Positions 61,643 through 64,000 of a stretch of 64,000 bases of DNA are shown here, in pieces (the stretch's first letter is position 1; every line of letters begins with the position of its first letter). A program made the translations under genes and the position numbers. Under the pieces are notes generated by a model. It saw only the letters and a program-made list of their open reading frames with translations, was not told the origin of the DNA and did no database searches. The stretch comes from Burkholderia sp. Leaf177. GTDB lineage: Bacteria; Pseudomonadota; Gammaproteobacteria; Burkholderiales; Burkholderiaceae. The stretch lies in assembly GCF_001424345.1 (NCBI RefSeq), contig NZ_LMPF01000023.1, positions 422,179-486,178 on the forward strand, given 5' to 3'.

Positions 61643-63898
61643 ATGACCGATCCAGTTAATCCCGATCCCGCGATCGCACGTCTCGACGACACCGGTGCGC
61701 AATGCTTTCCGACGCCCGAACCCGCAGCCCGCGCCGACATTCCTTTCGGTTTCCCGCTCGGGCCTCAGCCCGCGGAGCCGGAACCAGCCCCAAACACAGA
61801 CTTGGGCAATGCGCCCGCCCATCAGACCGCGCACGATTCCGATCCGTTTTTCCTCAGCGTGCTGAATGGCAGCACCGATTGCATCAAGATCCTGAAGCCC
61901 GACGGCACGCTCGAGTTCATGAACGCGAACGGCATTTGCCTGATGGAAATCGACGACTTCGCGCCGTTCAAGGGCAAGTCGTGGGTATCGTTATGGCCGG
62001 CGGAATCGCGCGTTTTATTAAGCGATGCCATCAAAAACGCGCTGCAGGGAAACCATTCGCGGTTCGAAGCGCTTTGCCCGACGGCAAAAGGCACGCCGAA
62101 ATACTGGGAGGTCACGGTTTCGCCGGTGAAGGGTTCAGCGGGCGTGGATTGGCTTGTATCGATTTCCCGCGATATCACCGAGCGCGTGCTCAATCTGCGT
62201 TCGCTCGATACAGCGTTGCAGGAACAAAAGCGTCTTGCCGAAGCGCTCGAGCAGCACAAGGAGACGCTGGAACAGCGTATCGATGAAGTTGCGGCCGCGC
62301 TGCGCGCAAGCGAAGCGGAGCGTCGCGAGACGGCGGCGGTGCTCGCACAGTCGCAGAAAATGGACGCCGTCGGCAAGCTGACCGGTGGCGTGGCGCATGA
62401 TTTCAACAATGTGCTGCAGGTCATCGGCGGGAATTTGCAGCTTGCGGCACAAATCGCAGGCGGAAACGAGACGTTGGCGCGGCGGCTCGCCAGCGCGCAC
62501 GAAGCGGTCGAGCGCGGCGCGAAGCTCGCGTCGCAGTTGCTTGCATTCGCGCGCCGCCAGCCGCTGGAGCCTGTGGCGCTGGACATCGCGCGCTTGCTGC
62601 GCAGCTCGGACGACATGTTGCGCCGCGTGCTGGGCGAAACCATCGAACTGGAAACGGTCGTGTCGGGCGGACTGTGGAACACGCTGGCCGATCCGAACCA
62701 TTTGCAGAACGTGATCGTGAATCTCGCCATCAATGCCCGCGATGCAATGGACGGCGCCGGCCGCCTGACCATAGAAGCCGGCAATGCCATGCTCGACGAC
62801 GAATACACCCGCCATTACGACGAAGTTCGCAGCGGCCAGTACGTGATGATCGCCGTGTCCGATACTGGCGCCGGCATGGCGCCCGACGTGCTGGCGCAGG
62901 CTTTCGAGCCCTTCTTCACGACCAAGCCGGAAGGCCGCGGCACGGGACTGGGCCTGAGCATGGCTTACGGTTTCATGAAACAAACTGGCGGCCACATCAA
63001 ACTCTACAGCGAACCGGGCGAGGGGACGACGGTCAAGCTTTACCTCCCGCGATCGATGGAAGAAGAAGCGCAGCGCGTGGAAACTTCGCACGAACCGGTG
63101 ATGGGCGGCACGGAAACGATCCTCGTCGTGGAAGACGATCCGAACGTGCGCGCAACCGTCGTCGATACGCTGACCGAACTCGGCTACAACGTCCTGAAAT
63201 CCGCCGACGCTCAAAGCGCGCTCAACGTGCTGGAAAGCGGCGTTCACATCGACTTGCTTTTTAGCGACGTGGTGATGCCCGGGCCGCTGCGCAGCGTCGA
63301 TATGGCGAGGCGCGCGCGGGACATGCTGCCGTCGCTGGAAGTGCTGTTCACTTCCGGCTACACCGAAAACGCGATCGTTCATGGCGGCAGGCTCGATCCC
63401 GGCGTCGCGCTGATCAGCAAACCGTACAGGCGCGACGCGCTCGCACGCAAAGTACGTTCGATGCTGCGCGCCGAAGCAAGCGAACCGGAAGCCGAGGAAG
63501 TAGAACAAGTGGCGCAAGCAGGGAACGCAGGAGACTACGCAGGTCCGCTGCGCGTGTTGATCGTGGAAGACGATGTCAACACGCGCGAAGCCACGCGCGA
63601 GTTGCTGGAACTGCTCGAAGCCGAGGTTCAAACGGTGGAAAGCGCCCAGGCTGCGCTCGATCTGATCGGCAACCAGACATTCGATGTCCTGCTCACCGAC
63701 GTTCGCATGCCCGGCATGTCGGGCCTCGATCTGGCGCGCGCGGCGAAGCGTGTGCAGCCGCGCGTGCGCGTGGTGCTGGCATCGGGTTATGGCGCGGGAA
63801 TCGCGGCGGAACTGGGCGATGATTTGAACGACGCGACCTTGCTGCCAAAACCTTTCAACTTCGATCAGCTCGAACAGGCCGTATTCAAGAAGCCATGA
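61643..63898 (+). CDS. PAS hybrid histidine kinase with two receiver domains
   Basis: A 751-residue soluble sensor. After a Pro/Ala-rich leader, a PAS domain (~70-180: FFLSVLNGSTDCIKILKPDG, then ISRDITERV) is joined by a coiled coil to the H-box LTGGVAHDFNNVLQ. The ATPase has NARDAMDGAG, DTGAGMA and GRGTGLGLSMAYGF. Two receivers follow: the first with VVEDDPNVRA and LFSDVVMPG, the second with IVEDDVNTRE, LLTDVRMPG and LPKPF. Start ATG 61643 is preferred over 61469. Its ATPase is close to that of the truncated kinase at the other end of the window. Confidence 0.9.
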   Translation: MTDPVNPDPAIARLDDTGAQCFPTPEPAARADIPFGFPLGPQPAEPEPAPNTDLGNAPAHQTAHDSDPFFLSVLNGSTDCIKILKPDGTLEFMNANGICLMEIDDFAPFKGKSWVSLWPAESRVLLSDAIKNALQGNHSRFEALCPTAKGTPKYWEVTVSPVKGSAGVDWLVSISRDITERVLNLRSLDTALQEQKRLAEALEQHKETLEQRIDEVAAALRASEAERRETAAVLAQSQKMDAVGKLTGGVAHDFNNVLQVIGGNLQLAAQIAGGNETLARRLASAHEAVERGAKLASQLLAFARRQPLEPVALDIARLLRSSDDMLRRVLGETIELETVVSGGLWNTLADPNHLQNVIVNLAINARDAMDGAGRLTIEAGNAMLDDEYTRHYDEVRSGQYVMIAVSDTGAGMAPDVLAQAFEPFFTTKPEGRGTGLGLSMAYGFMKQTGGHIKLYSEPGEGTTVKLYLPRSMEEEAQRVETSHEPVMGGTETILVVEDDPNVRATVVDTLTELGYNVLKSADAQSALNVLESGVHIDLLFSDVVMPGPLRSVDMARRARDMLPSLEVLFTSGYTENAIVHGGRLDPGVALISKPYRRDALARKVRSMLRAEASEPEAEEVEQVAQAGNAGDYAGPLRVLIVEDDVNTREATRELLELLEAEVQTVESAQAALDLIGNQTFDVLLTDVRMPGMSGLDLARAAKRVQPRVRVVLASGYGAGIAAELGDDLNDATLLPKPFNFDQLEQAVFKKP

Positions 63899-64000
63899 CG
63901 GCTTGCGGCGCGCGCGTGGTTTGAGATACCGCGCCGCCGTCCGCGCCGGGATAACCGGCCATCACAGGAACCACGATCCGCACGATCAAGCCGTGCTCTG
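63885..64000 (-). CDS. C-terminal end of an unidentified minus-strand gene (partial)
   Basis: A minus-strand frame enters from the window edge and stops at 63885-63887, overlapping the kinase 3' end by 14 bp. The visible 37 residues begin EHGLIVRIVVPVMAGYPGAD, a strand like the last one of a histidine-kinase ATPase, then a Thr/Ala-rich tail. The body lies outside the window, so the identity is not settled. Confidence 0.45.
   Translation of the reverse strand, partial: EHGLIVRIVVPVMAGYPGADGGAVSQTTRAPQAVMAS

Noticed and set aside
1..64000. Prophage, insertion sequence, CRISPR array, tRNA or rRNA genes
   Set aside because: No transposase, integrase, phage structural gene, regularly spaced repeat array or conserved RNA segment was found.

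Overview
The window is a roughly 62-65% GC bacterial chromosome segment, densely coded on both strands. Gene content points to a beta-proteobacterium of Burkholderia sensu lato (Burkholderia, Paraburkholderia or Caballeronia). The evidence is the hopanoid (hpn) gene set with an ispH-hpnH pair, DUF4148-type small secreted proteins, a 3-hydroxybutyrate dehydrogenase/GntP permease/sigma-54 regulator locus, and many two-component kinases. No rRNA, tRNA, CRISPR array, insertion sequence or prophage is visible.

Layout. 1-0.9 kb: C-terminal part of a hybrid histidine kinase. 1.1-3.4 kb: a long AI-2E-family permease and a small helical protein. 3.4-7.4 kb: (R)-3-hydroxybutyrate use, with bdhA and a GntP permease divergent from an HbcR-like sigma-54 activator; a -24/-12 promoter can be read directly in the divergent gap. 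7.4-8.8 kb: a class II Fic protein preceded by 12-bp repeats. 8.9-16.3 kb: small secreted or lipid-anchored proteins, a family VIII esterase-like serine hydrolase, a lipocalin, an auxin-efflux-type carrier, an FMN reductase and a YflT-like stress protein. 16.5-18.7 kb: a sensor hybrid kinase. 19.3-24.1 kb: the overlapping hopanoid operon hpnD-hpnE-shc-hpnG. 24.1-33.1 kb: three LysR regulators, each divergent from an enzyme gene (SDR, COG4091 oxidoreductase with an MFS carrier, fluoroacetate-dehalogenase-like hydrolase), plus small hypotheticals. 33.1-35.1 kb: leuC-leuD, with leuC broken by an in-frame amber codon. 35.3-38.9 kb: hpnN-mlaA lipid trafficking. 39-42.4 kb: siderophore receptor plus piuC behind Fur-like boxes. 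42.7-45.3 kb: SDR plus acyl-CoA synthetase. 45.3-49.9 kb: DUF4174 protein, hpnM, a Phd/VapC toxin-antitoxin pair, a hypothetical, then ispH-hpnH. 50.7-53.6 kb: hpnB and hpnA. 53.7-59.6 kb: a kinase-CheR-CheB-kinase signalling operon. 59.7-64 kb: acylphosphatase, EgtD-like methyltransferase, another PAS hybrid kinase, and the tail of a further gene.

How it fits together. At least eleven genes in five blocks serve hopanoids. ispH supplies isoprenoid precursor. HpnD and HpnE make squalene (HpnC is not here). Shc cyclises it, HpnH adds adenosine and HpnG trims the adduct. HpnA and HpnB are associated enzymes of less certain role. HpnN, HpnM and MlaA handle transport or outer-membrane lipid balance. 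The rest is metabolic islands under local LysR or sigma-54 control, and a concentration of multi-domain phosphorelay proteins. The clearest anomaly is the nonsense codon in leuC, just before two of its three iron-sulfur ligands.
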